The notes under the pieces were generated by a model. That model worked only from the letters and a program-made list of their open reading frames with translations, was not told the origin of the DNA and searched no databases. Position numbers and translations under genes: made by a program. DNA of 64,000 nt from Athripsodes cinereus (taxonomy: Eukaryota; Arthropoda; Insecta; Trichoptera; Leptoceridae): positions 9,176,001 to 9,240,000 of the forward strand of contig OX388314.1 of the NCBI GenBank assembly GCA_947579605.1, read 5' to 3'. Positions 32,046-43,344 of the stretch are shown here, piece after piece. Every line of letters begins with the position of its first letter. Within the stretch, counting starts at the first letter, position 1.

Positions 32046-32394
32046 ATAATATGCAAAATCATCTGATATTAGATTTGTGTTGATTTCATTATGACTCACA
32101 TTTCTCTCTATTACATGTAGTTATTTATCTGAACAAGGCAGTTGTTCCTAAATTATTATATTACCATTGAGTAATTTTATATTCAAATACATTATGCAGA
32201 TATTTAATACATTATGCAGTATTGAAATATTCACAGACCACATTTAGATCTTACCCACAATAACAATAAATGTAAATATACTACCTATATGCAGATGTTA
32301 GGTATATCATTCATACTTCATAAATTAAAAAACAAAAAGACATATGAATCATAATTCATATAATTATAATATAATCTATACATAACGACACAAT
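32046..32394. other. AT-rich DNA without recognised feature
   Basis: Nothing supported. Confidence 0.5.
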
Positions 32395-32475
32395 CTTTTA
32401 GTAGCTTACTGTGAAAGGTGTATAAGGTTGTATTTGGGTTTATAACAAGACCCAGATATATCTTTTAAGTAAAAA
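32395..32475 (+). mobile_element. SINE-B 3' fragment
   Basis: AGCTTACTGTGAAAGGTGTA, TAAGGTTGTATTTGGG, TTTATAACAAGACCCAGATA and TATCTTTTAAG; tRNA-like head absent. Confidence 0.8.
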
Positions 32476-32870
32476 AACCTTATTCAGCATTCTTACTGGT
32501 ATTAGGGGTTTAAAGTATGGCCTTATGAGAAACTACATAAAATGAAGCTTTAAAAAATTGATAAAATTTATGATGCTGGGATGAAAGTTATTAACTTTAA
32601 ATTATAGTGTGAACCTTTTAAAATAATTATACACCACTAGAAGCAAATAGTATGTAATACAATTAGTTGTATAGTGTCACATTATACATAAAACCACTCT
32701 TAACAATGCAATACAAGAAGTCATGATTTAGTAATCCTACACAAAGTTTTATTATTATAATTATTACGTTCAGCTCATTCTTGTCGTGCGACTTACTAGC
32801 TATGAAACCATGTCCATTATTTAAAATCTATCAACACTACATTATCTACAAGTACCTATCTATCTTCATA
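32476..32870. other. AT-rich DNA without recognised feature
   Basis: Nothing supported. Confidence 0.5.
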
Positions 32871-33085
32871 GCGGCCGGTGTGGCACAGAGGTAACGCTCT
32901 TCCCTTGGAGTCACGAGGTCCCGGGTTCGATTCCCGGCCAGGACATAATGAAGAATGACCTTTTTCAAATTGTCCTGGGTGTGGGTGTTACATGTATATG
33001 TGTGTCGTCGCGTCAGTCCCTATAATACAAGATTCATTACTAAGTTTGGGACTAGCTCGATCTGTGTGAATTGCCTGTACATGTT
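32871..33085 (+). mobile_element. SINE-C, tRNA-derived, lepidopteran type
   Basis: A box TGGCACAGAGG (32881-32891) and B box GGTTCGATTCC (32924-32934), with a perfect T-arm CCGGG/CCCGG. The 3' part has ATTGTCCTGGGTGTGGGTG, ACAAGATTCATTACTAAG and GTTTGGGACTAGCTCGATCT, the tail I associate with widespread lepidopteran SINEs. The 5' and 3' seven-base ends do not pair as an acceptor stem, so it is not a tRNA gene. A 3' fragment of the family is at 60340-60415. Confidence 0.85.
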
Positions 33086-34184
33086 TTGTTATGTTAAAAT
33101 TATCTTCAAAATGTTGACATTTTCTGCAAAAGTGATAACCAGAAAAAATCACTGCGAGTGCTTAAATAAAAAATCATTCTGGTTCAGTTTTACATGCAGT
33201 GAAATTATAAATTTGTCTGGTTATTTGCAAAATATCAGGAAAAAAGTGTGGCTCTTAACATATAAATTATAAGGTATAGCGCTTAGTTTAAGAATTCGTA
33301 AACAGGATGGTCTTTTAGATTATTATGTAATTATTGTTATTTTTTGAGCTTTTTATTTGCTACCGCGGTTTCGGTGGAGCGTCCATCATAAACGAGCGTT
33401 AATCTAAAACTATTGAACAGGATGGTCTTGTTAATTTTATCACAAGATCGTTTATGGAGTACTGTGTTTTTTTTTTTAATTTTATCTTTATAGAGTATTA
33501 GGATGTCATATTTTATAAACACAAACTCACACAAACTTATAGAATCAAATATTATATAAATGAAATTATAAGATCCTTCGATAAACAATGCACCTACGAC
33601 TAAATTATCTATAACACTACAGCAATAATGGAACAAGCAGGAAACCGTAAGACTGGATATAGAACATTGAAACAATAATAGATACAATAATGCAGCTGTG
33701 CGATTTGCAAATAGATATAAACTTAGATTGCAATAGGAAGTGTAACAGGAAATAAATTTTACATTTCTGTATAATTACCACGCCTAATTGTCTTAGAATC
33801 ATGTAAACAATGCTCTATTTACCTATGCTTTTAGATAACTATTACCATCAGAACAATGGATCCATGCTTTTCGAATTTTTGCCCTAGATTTTCATGATTT
33901 TTGGCATTTATTATTCCTCTTGATTCCTTTCAGTTTTGTTAAAGCTCTTTAAATTGGTCTGATCAATGGTGTCAACGATCTAAAGTATTTCCTTTTTATA
34001 ATGCATTTAACTAATCTTTTTCTCTTCCTTAGGAAGTGAATGGATCTCTCATTTTTTTTAATCAAATATGTTTTTAGCATTTTGTTACAATCAGCTGTTT
34101 CAAAATAACTAAATACAAGCAAATTAACATCTTTAATTATGTAATTACATAATATTACGTTCATCATTAACATCTTCCATTTTA
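33086..34184. other. AT-rich DNA without recognised feature
   Basis: AACAGGATGGTCTT occurs twice (about 33301 and 33417), a minor duplication. The 105- and 116-codon frames here have no recognisable motif. Confidence 0.4.
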
Positions 34185-34275
34185 TGGTACATAAAGGATT
34201 ACCTACCTATATGAGCACTAAATGCAGTTAATCCACAGAATACCTCACTTGCGGGAGATGTTGCAACGACATAGA
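34185..34275 (+). mobile_element. SINE-A 3' fragment, very eroded
   Basis: AAATGCAGTTAATCCACAGA and TACCTCACTTGCGGGAGATG. Confidence 0.35.
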
Positions 34276-34378
34276 TTTATATTCTACTCCACGTATTGTT
34301 TGAGAAGTATTTGAACATAAGTATTTATCAATTTTACTTATTTTAGAGGCATTAGTTACTATGTAACAATTTCTAGAC

Positions 34379-34560
34379 ATTTAAAAAAATCTAACTTGAA
34401 TTTCTATGTTTGTTTATTACATGAATATAAAATACGATAACACGATTTCAGTTTTGAAAAGTTCGTCAATGCTGTAAGTTCACTGAAATCGCGATAGCGT
34501 ATTTTAAATTCATGTAAAAAATAAACATACAAATTCAAGTTAGAATTTTTTTATTTTATT
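34379..34560. mobile_element. Foldback MITE with ~70-bp arms
   Basis: The left arm AATCTAACTTGAATTTCTAT...AAAATACG...CGATTTCAGT and the right arm ACTGAAATCGCGATAGCGTA...ATTCAAGTTAGAATT are reverse complements with ~10-15 % differences around a ~30-base centre. No coding capacity; superfamily undetermined. Confidence 0.75.
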
Positions 34561-34799
34561 TTTATTTTTTATTTTATTTATCATTAATATTGTAACATTG
34601 AAATACTATAAATGAATTTAAGATACATTCTGACGTAATACGGAACTAGGTTCAAATGACCATATTGTATTAAGTAGATCGGTACAACGAGTAATTCAAC
34701 AAATAACATCGGATTATTGAAAGTAAATACAAGAATTATTATTAAATTCTAAACAACACATAATACTCATGTATCAATATTGAATCATTTTGCCTTCTA

Positions 34800-35045
34800 C
34801 TACAACTACTATTCCGGAATACCTCACAAGTGGGGTAGCCAGAAGACGAGCTGCATGCAATTAACATGCAAGCTATCCTCTCTCTTAGAATCCATTCGAT
34901 TTCATTTCAGACTCAGAATGGGTGACGAACCCCATCGCTGAATTGAAATTGTAAAAAGCACCTGCCTTTTATAGAACCCTCCAAAGCTTTCGAAAAAGAG
35001 GAGACTAATTCTTTGCCGCGTGCTCCACGATCGATTAGGCCGCAG
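34800..35045 (-). mobile_element. SINE-A copy, nearly full length
   Basis: Reverse orientation: TACCTCACAAGTGGGGTAGC, GACGAGCTGCATGCAATTAA, GAATGGGTGACGAACCCCAT, GCACCTGCCTTTTATAGAAC, TTCTTTGCCGCGTGCTCCAC. Confidence 0.75.
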
Positions 35046-35344
35046 TTATAAATACCTAATATTTTTCAGATTTTATTTGAAATTGGAGTAGTGTATTTTT
35101 ATATTAATTTCTATTATTGGAAAATTGATAGGCGTAAAGGCTTCAGGCTGTGTAGCCGATCAATCTAATTTAATCATTGTTAGAATAATGTTAAAAAGAA
35201 ATATAGTCAAATGAGCTGCTTTCCTTTAAATAAGTACCATCTATTTAATAATACGATCCCATTTTTGCTTTCTATATTTAATACGATCCCATTTTTTCTT
35301 TCTTTATTTTTCATTCTTTTTTCATAAAAAACAATTTAATCATA
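35046..35344. other. AT-rich DNA with short local duplication
   Basis: ATACGATCCCATTTTT.CTTTCT occurs twice in tandem (about 35250-35310). Confidence 0.5.
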
Positions 35345-35560
35345 GTTCTAGAATCTGGAGGATGTACACCGCGAAGAAAAATGCCAACTTCTTCAATTAA
35401 TTATGGAGGAAAAGTAAAAGGATGTAGAGGGCCTGGTATAGGAGACAAATGTCGTGGCTGTGTAACGTGATAGACTGAACCGGGATAATGGAAGTGAAAG
35501 ATTTGTTTCAGATGGCGAAGAACTTTGAAGTTTTAGCCAGAGTGATCAGCTATTCATACA
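35345..35560 (+). pseudogene. LINE ORF2 C-terminal fragment
   Basis: Pieces of frame read RRQMSWLCNVID, then TGIMEVKDLFQMAKN and FEVLARVISYS: the usual '.SWL.NI.DWTG...ELFR.AE.RE.F..V' ending of LINE ORF2 proteins, broken by stops. 5' truncated. Confidence 0.55.
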
Positions 35561-35576
35561 AAGACAAAAACTTATT

Positions 35577-35632
35577 GAAATTCTATTCTATTCTTCTCAA
35601 GGCCATCCACTCGTTTGCGAGTGATTTAGAAC
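35577..35632 (+). repeat. Dispersed repeat with CCACTCG hairpin
   Basis: ATTCTATTCTATTCTTCTCA, AGGCCATCCACTCGTTTGCG, AGTGATTTAG: the same unit as 24296-24345. Confidence 0.6.
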
Positions 35633-36842
35633 TTATTGAAATATAAATCCTCATTATAAAATCTTTTGAAAACGTTATTAAAAATTATGAAATATTGTTA
35701 CACTATTTACTAATTTCTATCAACTTTTCGAGAATCATAAAGCTATTTCTATTAATAATATATAGAAGTTAAACAAGTAGGTATGTAGTATCACCAATGC
35801 AGAATCAAAACCATATTAATACCTATAAACTACCACCACTGCTTAGTACAGGCACGCGGTACAATCCTAGTAGAACGAGTTTATAACAACAGTCAGTCCT
35901 TAGTATAATTTATTTACATCCTGCTTCATTTACTCTTACACTGGGTATACTTATAACTACGATAATGCGAGATTCAACACTACAATATAACCAACCATTC
36001 CAGAACTTGTCCAGGATATAGAATAAATTTGCCCTGACATATTATTATTATTATTACAAACATGTTGTATTACCTACTATTCTTGTGTTGTATTGATACC
36101 CACATGATTTGATAATATCACAATGTGTCTTGTTTTATTATTATTAGGGCGTGTAAGTGGTATACCATTCCTTACTTCTACGCAAAGATTATGATAATGT
36201 AACTTGTAAATAAAAGACATACATCTATCTGCACAAGCTGACATACTCACTAGCTCGTCCACTAACTCTTTCCATAACTCATTTGCCGGCTCACCCACTG
36301 ACATCCATGTTTCATACATAATCACACTGACAAATTCACTAATTCATTCACTAACTCATTTTACAAACTCATCCTCTGATGTATACACTGATTGTTTATT
36401 TTATTTTTATTTGACAGGATAAAACAATTGTTTTCTTGAAATATGAAATTGAGAGCAAAAATATTCCAATAAAGAAATTATTATTATTATGAATGTGTTT
36501 GATATTGCGTTTAGCACAAAAATCTTTGCTCCTAACAACATACTTTTTTTATTATTTGTTCACAGTCCAGATATTTTTTCTATCTATGTCATTATCAAAT
36601 AAAATGATCGATAGAATCTCTATATGCGAAAAATACAGTTGCTCTTTTGTATATAAAAACAAATTCAAAACATAAATAATAAAATATTTTTTCATATATA
36701 TCCGAACAAAATAGATTATTAGTTGACGATAAATGCAATAGAATATGATTATATGCATGTTCCAGTATAGGTATTAAATGGTAATTTATGCAAATGAAAA
36801 CTACTTCATTTCTTCATTGTAATCCTCTCTAAACAACCTTTC
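35633..36842. other. AT-rich DNA without recognised feature
   Basis: Between 36230 and 36380 CACTAACTC/ATTCACTAA modules recur as a degenerate low-complexity tract, which explains the 82-codon minus frame there. Confidence 0.4.
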
Positions 36843-37112
36843 ATCACAAGTGAGATCAGATCCCGAAGATTGGCATGGATTGGCCACGTCGTTAGATCCG
36901 GAGAAGAAAGGGCGACTAAAGGTATTCTGCAGGGTATACCCGAGGGCCGTTAGGCAGACCAAGACAAAGATTGTTAGATAACATCAACCGAGATCTGGAG
37001 GAGCTCAATGCTAAAGACGACTGGCAGTTCATTGCTCAGGATAGAAAGGCTTGGAGATCTATTGTTTCGGAGGCAAAGGTCCTACAAGGGCTGTTCGGCC
37101 ATCGGAAGTAAG
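36843..37112 (+). pseudogene. LINE ORF2 C-terminal fragment
   Basis: Reads RLAWIGHVVRSGEERATKGI, then (after a deletion in the GRRPVGRPR box) RQRLLDNINRDLEELNAK, DDWQFIAQDRKAWRSIVSEA and KVLQGLFGHRK with a tail AAGTAAGTAAG. Strong LINE C-terminal signature with one frameshift near 36945. Confidence 0.8.
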
Positions 37113-38999
37113 TAAGCAATCCTCTCTAAGTAACTAAGGTAATTGTTATTATTGAAAATATGTACGATTACCTTTGCATAAATTATAAATGAATTAATAT
37201 TAATAATGAAAATTAGTGCATTTTATGTCAAGTTGTACTGCTCCATATTATAATTATTGTTACTAATATTATATAAATAATTAATGTTAATATCGTTGAG
37301 TATTTATATTGCTAACTTATTTTTTTACGACATAATCGAACATTAAAGTCATAAAAATTAGCCAAGGAATATGCACGATTAATTTTAATAATATCTTTTC
37401 AAAATTCTTTTAGTTTCATTGATATGTAAATTAATTTATCCTGTCAAAATAAATACCAATTCGTTATTAACACTACTTGTTAAAAAAATGCAAATATTGT
37501 GAATTAGAAGGTTCCACTTCTTTTAATAAATTCTTTGCATACCTCATCGACTTTTGGAGTATCTAACAGAATGCAATAAATTGGTAATCAGTTCTACTTA
37601 GGACACTTAATATCAAATGAGTGGATGTTCTTGAGAATAATAGAATAGAATTAACATTTAATATTAACAATTAATATTATTCATTATTTTTTCGAATAAG
37701 ATATACATATACATTTATATCTAAAAACAAACCATCATGAGACCGTCTCTCAAAAGTGGATTTTATATTGTTTAATTTTTTTTTTTTTTAGGATAGTGGG
37801 CGTATTATACAAAACGATACCATACTGCATCAGCTGTCTGACAAATATAAAGGCCACATGCACTTTATAACTATTACAATATATGACTTTGTATTGACAT
37901 TATTAACAATATATTGTTATGTCTCTCGTTGCAATGGACAGTATATAGCAAAGACTATTGCACATACTATGATATTATGCTAATTTGACTACTTTGAACC
38001 ACATCACATACTAATATTTAAATAAAGTATAATTATATTTATTATTGAATAAATATAATTAAAAATAATTTATTCATTGGTAAATAAGGAGGTAGAGAGA
38101 TACCGGTATAAAGTATCTAAAGATATCAATCAATTAAACATAATTATATCTTTTTTAATTTAAAGCCGGATGATGATATTTGGAATACCTGTCAATAACT
38201 CCAAATTCAGGAATTCCTGTTAGTTCTTAGTTAGTTTAACTAAATTTGTCAACCGTAATAAATTTTCATTGAATTTACCAAATGTGTGGGAAACAGAATT
38301 TATTTTTTAAACAATATTGTTAATAATATGTCATATTGTCAATAGTATTTTATTCACTTTTAAACGTAGTTTTATTTATTTAACCGTTTCCACATAAGTA
38401 TGTACATTATAAATTGTTATAAAAAGAATATTGTCTGTTTGTGAATAAAACCCGTATCTAAAAAATAATAATTCGGTAGCTAGTATCCATTTCGCAAAAT
38501 CGAAAAAAATTAAAAAACCCGATTGAGAATTTTTATCATCATTCATAATATTACGTTTCACTAGTAATTGGAGTATTGCATGTCTATATAACAAAAAAAA
38601 ACATGATATTTACGTACAAAAATACTTTTAAAATATTAAATTTAATATCTTATAAACTGGTGTAGATAATTTAAGAAGAATATAAAATAATAATCAAACT
38701 ACATAATGGCAATAGTAAAAATTAATTTAAAAAACAAGAATATATAAAATAACAACAAAGAAGGGACAATATAAATAATATATTAATAAATACCTATAAT
38801 CTGTATCATATTTATGTCATATCCTGATTATATGTTGTGTGGCTATTGAATTAAATTATCTATTTAAAAAGGCGTGTCCCAAGGTCGCTAACCATACAAG
38901 TAATACAATATAATCTGTTATATGTACTAATTTAACACATACTAACTTACTCGCCAGTACTTATTTTATTTATAAAATTAAAAGTTGATTAAATGTAAA
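37113..38999. other. AT-rich DNA, one dispersed repeat
   Basis: At 37612-37650 the minus strand carries ATTCTATTCTATTATTCTCA and CATCCACTCATTTG, the third copy of the 24296 repeat. Otherwise nothing. Confidence 0.4.
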
Positions 39000-39260
39000 T
39001 GATGTATGATGAACCGTAGAGTCCCCGGTAAAAAATAGGTTTTTCATTCTTCTTTTCAAGTCTTTAAGTGTCCTGTAAAAGGTAGGTTTTCGTATAAAAT
39101 CTCACAATCGAAATTTAGAATTCATTCAACGATGAGACACGACATCCATCTTGAATAACTCATTTGATTTATTGGCACGACAGGACCGTCTGGGTCTTTA
39201 CTATACATGGTCAGTTCGCTGGCTATCCCGCTTGTTGGATATTCCGTGATGGTTTAGTAA
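39000..39260 (+). mobile_element. SINE-A copy, diverged, nearly full length
   Basis: AACCGTAGAGTCCCCGGTAA, AGTGTCCTGTAAAAGGTAGG, CATTCAACGATGAGACACGA, TATTGGCACGACAGGACCG, CTATCCCGCTTGTTGGATAT and TCCGTGATGGTTTAG. Confidence 0.7.
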
Positions 39261-39444
39261 CATAGTTGTTAGTAAAAATACAATACCATCTTTATTGCTG
39301 TAAAAGAATTATTAATTGTGTCAGTGCAAACACGTAGTACAATTCCATAATTACTAACTTATGTAGCTATTCCTGTCCACTGCTGAACATAAGCCTTCCT
39401 CATTTTTCTCCAGCCTGAGCTTTCTGCAACCTTTTCATAATTAG

Positions 39445-39600
39445 GTAAACTGAAAACAAATGTTTCTTTCTACTATAATTATTGATCACGTGAGACGTCT
39501 TTCGACTTATCACGACATTATCAATCAGAGATTCGAAAGACGTCTCTCTCGTGATCAATAATTTATAGTAGAAATTAACACTTGTTTCAATAAACCAAGC
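39445..39600. mobile_element. Foldback MITE with ~55-bp arms
   Basis: TTTCTACTATAATTATTGAT, CACGTGAGACGTCTTTCG on the left; CGAAAGACGTCTCTCTCGTG, ATCAATAATTTATAGTAGAA on the right, around a ~25-base centre. The 87-codon minus frame across it is spurious. Confidence 0.7.
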
Positions 39601-39660
39601 CCTTGAAATGAATGCTCCATTAAACGGAGCTGAGTAAATCATCCCACAATGTATATGAAA

Positions 39661-39716
39661 CAAAAGATGAAAGTTCTTTTATATGTATGTACATATAAAA
39701 GAACTTTCAACTTTTG
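39661..39716. repeat. 27-bp hairpin with 2-base loop
   Basis: Arms 39661-39687 and 39690-39716 are reverse complements with one mismatch (CAAAAGATGAAAGTTC against CAAAAGTTGAAAGTTC), loop TG. Could extrude as a cruciform; function unknown. Confidence 0.9.
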
Positions 39717-41199
39717 TGTGTACGCCTAAGAACGCCTTAATACACGAAACAAATCTGGGTTAAACACTAGTTCATATAATGATATAGACCACATTATTGC
39801 ATTATCATATAAATATTAAATTACAATGTACACAGCCTTTGCAGGTACCTACTTAATTAAAACTTAAACAGAATGTACTGTAGCTATTGATAATAACAAT
39901 AATTATGCTTATTGGTTTATTACAAACGTATTATTTCTATTAAATTTTCAATAATTGAAATAAATACTAGTGAATGAATTTTCAACCTTTTTGTGATAAG
40001 GTGTTTTAAACAAAAGTATATTATTTCATGATTTGAAAATACCTTTGTATAATTAGAAATACATATTACCTAAAAAATACATATTTTTTGTAATATAACA
40101 TATTAAATTCCATGCACAAAACATATATACTTTGAATCCCTCTTTTTATTCATATAAAGTTTCTTTGACTACGTTAACATAAAGATATACATTCAAAATG
40201 AATCATGTATTTCATTTGAATGTTTATCGTTAATGAAATTGTTTGTAATGAATGATTGATTTTTTGTAAAGTGAAGAATGATTAAATAAATTGCATTTTT
40301 ATTAAGATTTTCATCCTATTATTTTCTAATCTTATTCACCTATGAGTATGAATTTTACATTACTTTATAGTAAGTTGGATGAGTTTGCATTGACGTATCT
40401 TATATTTGACTATTGATGACTAAATGACGTAATAATTCTCATTCACTATTATATGAAACAAAAAAAATCGTGCTAGTCATACAGAAATAGTGATTAGATG
40501 AAAGAAACCACTTTATAGTGATAATCTCGCCACTGCATATCGTCCTAGTTTTTTTTTTAATTTTATATTGTTTTGTTAACACTGTTATATAATGATGATG
40601 TGCAAAAAGAATAAATAAATTGTTCAATGAAAAAAATAAATATCTCAACATAGCTATTTTTCAAGATGATATTAGTAAGTAAGTGAAATGAAGACAGAAT
40701 TTACGGTGAAATTTACTGGCTAACTCATTCATAGAAGCTATGATATGAATAAACCAAAAACTAAAAAACCAAAAGCCAAAATTTGGTTTAAGATTTCAGA
40801 GACAATTTTAATAGCAAATGTCATTGATTATAAATTCACTGTCGGTGATGAGTCATAGTCTCACCGCCATGAAATGGAAAACCCGCAAAACATTTCAATA
40901 TAAAATACACTAATTATTATGACAAATGGTAATAATAGAAATAGATTGTTTTCAACAAATTTATGATTTATGAGTGTGCTTAAATCTTAAATGAATAATA
41001 TTGTTTTACTTTGAGAAGGTAACAATATTAATTGAAGCCATGAAAACTCCAAGTATCTATACAAATTGTATCTAGCATATTAGAATTTATCATAATATAT
41101 GCAATACTTATGTATGTAGACAGATATTTATGATATAGTATGTATGTATTAGTGACTTGGGATTAATAAGTGAAAGATGGTATTTGGTATTTTTAAGAC
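39717..41199. other. AT-rich DNA downstream of the cuticle gene
   Basis: No recognised gene or repeat. Confidence 0.5.
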
Positions 41200-41205
41200 T
41201 TTATT
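41200..41205 (-). terminator. Likely polyadenylation signal of the cuticle gene
   Basis: AATAAA on the minus strand, about 230 bases beyond the stop codon; the nearest such hexamer in the right orientation. Confidence 0.5.
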
Positions 41206-41435
41206 TTTCAAATTTCGCTGAGCCTATGTTACACCAAAAGGTGCTCAAAAACTCTGATTCCAAATTAATCAGTCGTTCGAATTGTGTCAGTCGACCTCTT
41301 CTGAACTTCCGTAGCTATTATCAATCAATCCATAATTTGAGCTGTCTTTACACTTAATGTAGCGATGTCGTATAAAATAAATAAATAAAAGTTCATTATC
41401 ATTATAACTTAGGAACACTTTGTTGCAATCACTTT

Positions 41436-42380
41436 TTACCATGGATGGACGCTGTAGGCAGCTGGGGCATGGGCAAGGGTGGAGTAGGCAGAAACCAATG
41501 GAGCGGAGTAAGTGTGGGCAGAGTAGGCTGGAACGTATGGGGTAGAGTAGGCAGAGACTACTGGGGTATGGGCAGAGTAGGCAGAGACTACTGGGGTGTG
41601 GGCAGAGTAGGCAGAGACTACTGGGGTGTGGGCAGAGTAGGCAACCACTGGAGCGGCGGCAACAACGGCATGTGAGTTGTGTACATCAACACGGGATTGG
41701 TGGGAGACGGCTGTTGGGACGGCAGCTACAACTGGGGCAGCATAGGTCAAAGCAGCAACGGACCTCTTGTGGATTCCATGAGCGTTCAGGGCCTTGGCTG
41801 TGTAGTGAGCGTTTCTGGCGTTGACAACTTCAACGGTATCCAAAGGCCTTCCAGCAGCGTTGATGATGGCAGCTGGGGTGTGTGGGCCAAGAGCCAGCTC
41901 TGAGGCAACTACTGGAGCAGCGGCATAGGTGGAGACCAATGGAGCGTGAGAGTAGGTGGAGACCAATGGAGCGTGAGAGTAGGCAGAGACCAATGGAGCG
42001 TGAGAGTAGGTGGAGGCGAGAGGAGCGTGGGAGTAAGCGGACACTACTGGTGTGTGAGCAGCATAAGTGGAGATGACAGCTGGAGATGAGTGGACATCGA
42101 CGCGGGATTGGTGAGAGACAGCAGATGGAAGGGCAGCTACGACTGGAGCAGCATACTCAACAGACTTGATGACGGGAGCAACTTCTACGGCGCTGACGAG
42201 AGGAGCGGCAACCACGGCAGGGGCTGAGTGCACATCCACACGGGATTGGTGGGACACGGCAGATGGAGCGGCGTATACTGTTGGGGCAGCATACACGGCT
42301 GGAGCCACGTAGGAAGCGATGTGGGATGGCTTGGCAACAGCTACGGCCAGGAGAGCGGACAACACCACCAACTTGAACAT
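41436..42380 (-). CDS. Secreted Ala/Val/Ser/Tyr-rich structural cuticle protein, 314 aa
   Basis: A complete, uninterrupted frame, by far the longest and most GC-rich in the window. Residues 1-16 are a signal peptide (MFKLVVLSALLAVAVA, cut before KPSH). The mature chain is low-complexity with AAP/AAPVV modules, three copies of AVSHQSRVDVH (41-51, 87-97, 224-234; reminiscent of retinin-like/CPLCA repeats), four YSHAPL repeats (116-148) and three SAHTPVV repeats (249-275). A non-repetitive centre (165-206) has G-R-P-L-D-T-V-E-V...A-R-N-A-H, like the D-T-x-E-V...A-A-H motif of locust-type 18-21 kDa cuticle proteins. There is no Rebers-Riddiford chitin-binding domain, so it is a CPH/CPLCA-type protein of the exoskeleton matrix. 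The start is fixed by the signal peptide and lies 64-66 bases from a clear initiator. Unlike many insect cuticle genes there is no intron after the first codons. Antisense open frames over it are composition artefacts. Confidence 0.92.
   Translation of the reverse strand: MFKLVVLSALLAVAVAKPSHIASYVAPAVYAAPTVYAAPSAVSHQSRVDVHSAPAVVAAPLVSAVEVAPVIKSVEYAAPVVAALPSAVSHQSRVDVHSSPAVISTYAAHTPVVSAYSHAPLASTYSHAPLVSAYSHAPLVSTYSHAPLVSTYAAAPVVASELALGPHTPAAIINAAGRPLDTVEVVNARNAHYTAKALNAHGIHKRSVAALTYAAPVVAAVPTAVSHQSRVDVHNSHAVVAAAPVVAYSAHTPVVSAYSAHTPVVSAYSAHTPVVSAYSTPYVPAYSAHTYSAPLVSAYSTLAHAPAAYSVHPW
41535..41650 (-). repeat. 30-bp coding tandem repeats (SAYSAHTPVV)
   Basis: Three near-identical 30-bp units encode SAHTPVVSAY repeats at residues 249-278; a second set of ~27-30-bp units at about 41935-42035 encodes the YSHAPL repeats. 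In-frame expansion by unequal exchange is typical of cuticle genes. Confidence 0.85.
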
Positions 42381-42440
42381 TGTGGTCTGTGTTGATTTGT
42401 ATCGACTTGAACACGAAGTTTACAATATCACCGAAAACGG

Positions 42441-42479
42441 TTGACTGATACCCTCAGTACTTGCGACGCAGTATTTATA
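42441..42479 (-). promoter_or_regulatory. Core promoter of the cuticle gene (TATA box and initiator)
   Basis: Minus strand: TATAAATA at 42479-42472 and ATCAGTC with +1 A at 42446, about 33 bases downstream of the TATA start. TCAGT is the arthropod initiator consensus and the spacing is canonical. It gives a 5' UTR of about 66 bases before the ATG at 42380. Confidence 0.8.
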
Positions 42480-43344
42480 CACCTCGCCCACTTCATGTAT
42501 GTAGAATACGTGGTCAGTATGACACCCGCTCTGGTAAATTATTATTTCATCTTAATGTAATCAAGTTTCGCTCTAGTTTAGGTAAGTTTTTTCTTCAATG
42601 CGAGGATATTAATAAGTTGCTCACCTTGTCACTGCCCGCATGGTTCGATTGATAAGAAAGGGACGCAATAACTTTTCACGGGCATACATAGATACACCGC
42701 CCATTCTATATACCTACTGCCCTTGAGTGTCGATTACTGAACCCTGCCAAATTTATTCCGATACGGTGAACTTACGTATATACACATAGTTGTACAACGG
42801 AAGAAAATGCAGATCATTAGTTGAGTAATTTAGATCGGGTCGCTATCGACCTATCTATATTATTATGATTTACAGAGCAATGAGTAATTTATGAGTTCGG
42901 CCTGAGGAATGTGATTATCTAAATATTAATATTTAATCATTTGTTATTATGAATGGTCTTTGGTCAACCTTACGATATGGGTGATATATAATTTGTCCTA
43001 GCTTTGATTTATCGCACGAAAAAATACAAGGCAATCGTCTAAATAATCAAAATGTTTATACACTTGTCAGGTGATGTATTAAGAACAAAGCAGTCATTAC
43101 TACACATAACAAAAACTTTTGGTATTCACAGGCTTTTATTGAAAATTTTATCGTACCTACCCCATTTACTATAAAATAAATAGCAAGGATCTAATTCTGT
43201 CTACGACCATACTTATAGGTATAATGGTTAAACAACAAATCGAGCTTTGTGTAAGTTCCAGGATGCGCTTAAAAGTTACTCGTTAGTTTTTGATAGCTTA
43301 CGGATTAGCATACTATAACAGTAACATTTCATAATAGACATATT
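42480..43344. other. Upstream region of the cuticle gene
   Basis: No neighbouring gene. It presumably holds enhancers, but no specific factor site was identified with confidence. Confidence 0.4.

Noticed and set aside
32871..32945. tRNA gene
   Set aside because: A and B boxes and T-arm are good, but the 5' and 3' ends do not form an acceptor stem and a SINE tail follows.
33337..33687. 116-codon minus frame
   Set aside because: AT-rich chance frame with Ile/Phe/Tyr/Lys composition and no motif.
41445..42076. Several plus-strand open frames across the cuticle gene (Gly/Trp-rich and Arg-rich)
   Set aside because: They are antisense shadows of a repetitive, codon-biased coding sequence; the minus frame has signal peptide, promoter and stop in the right places.
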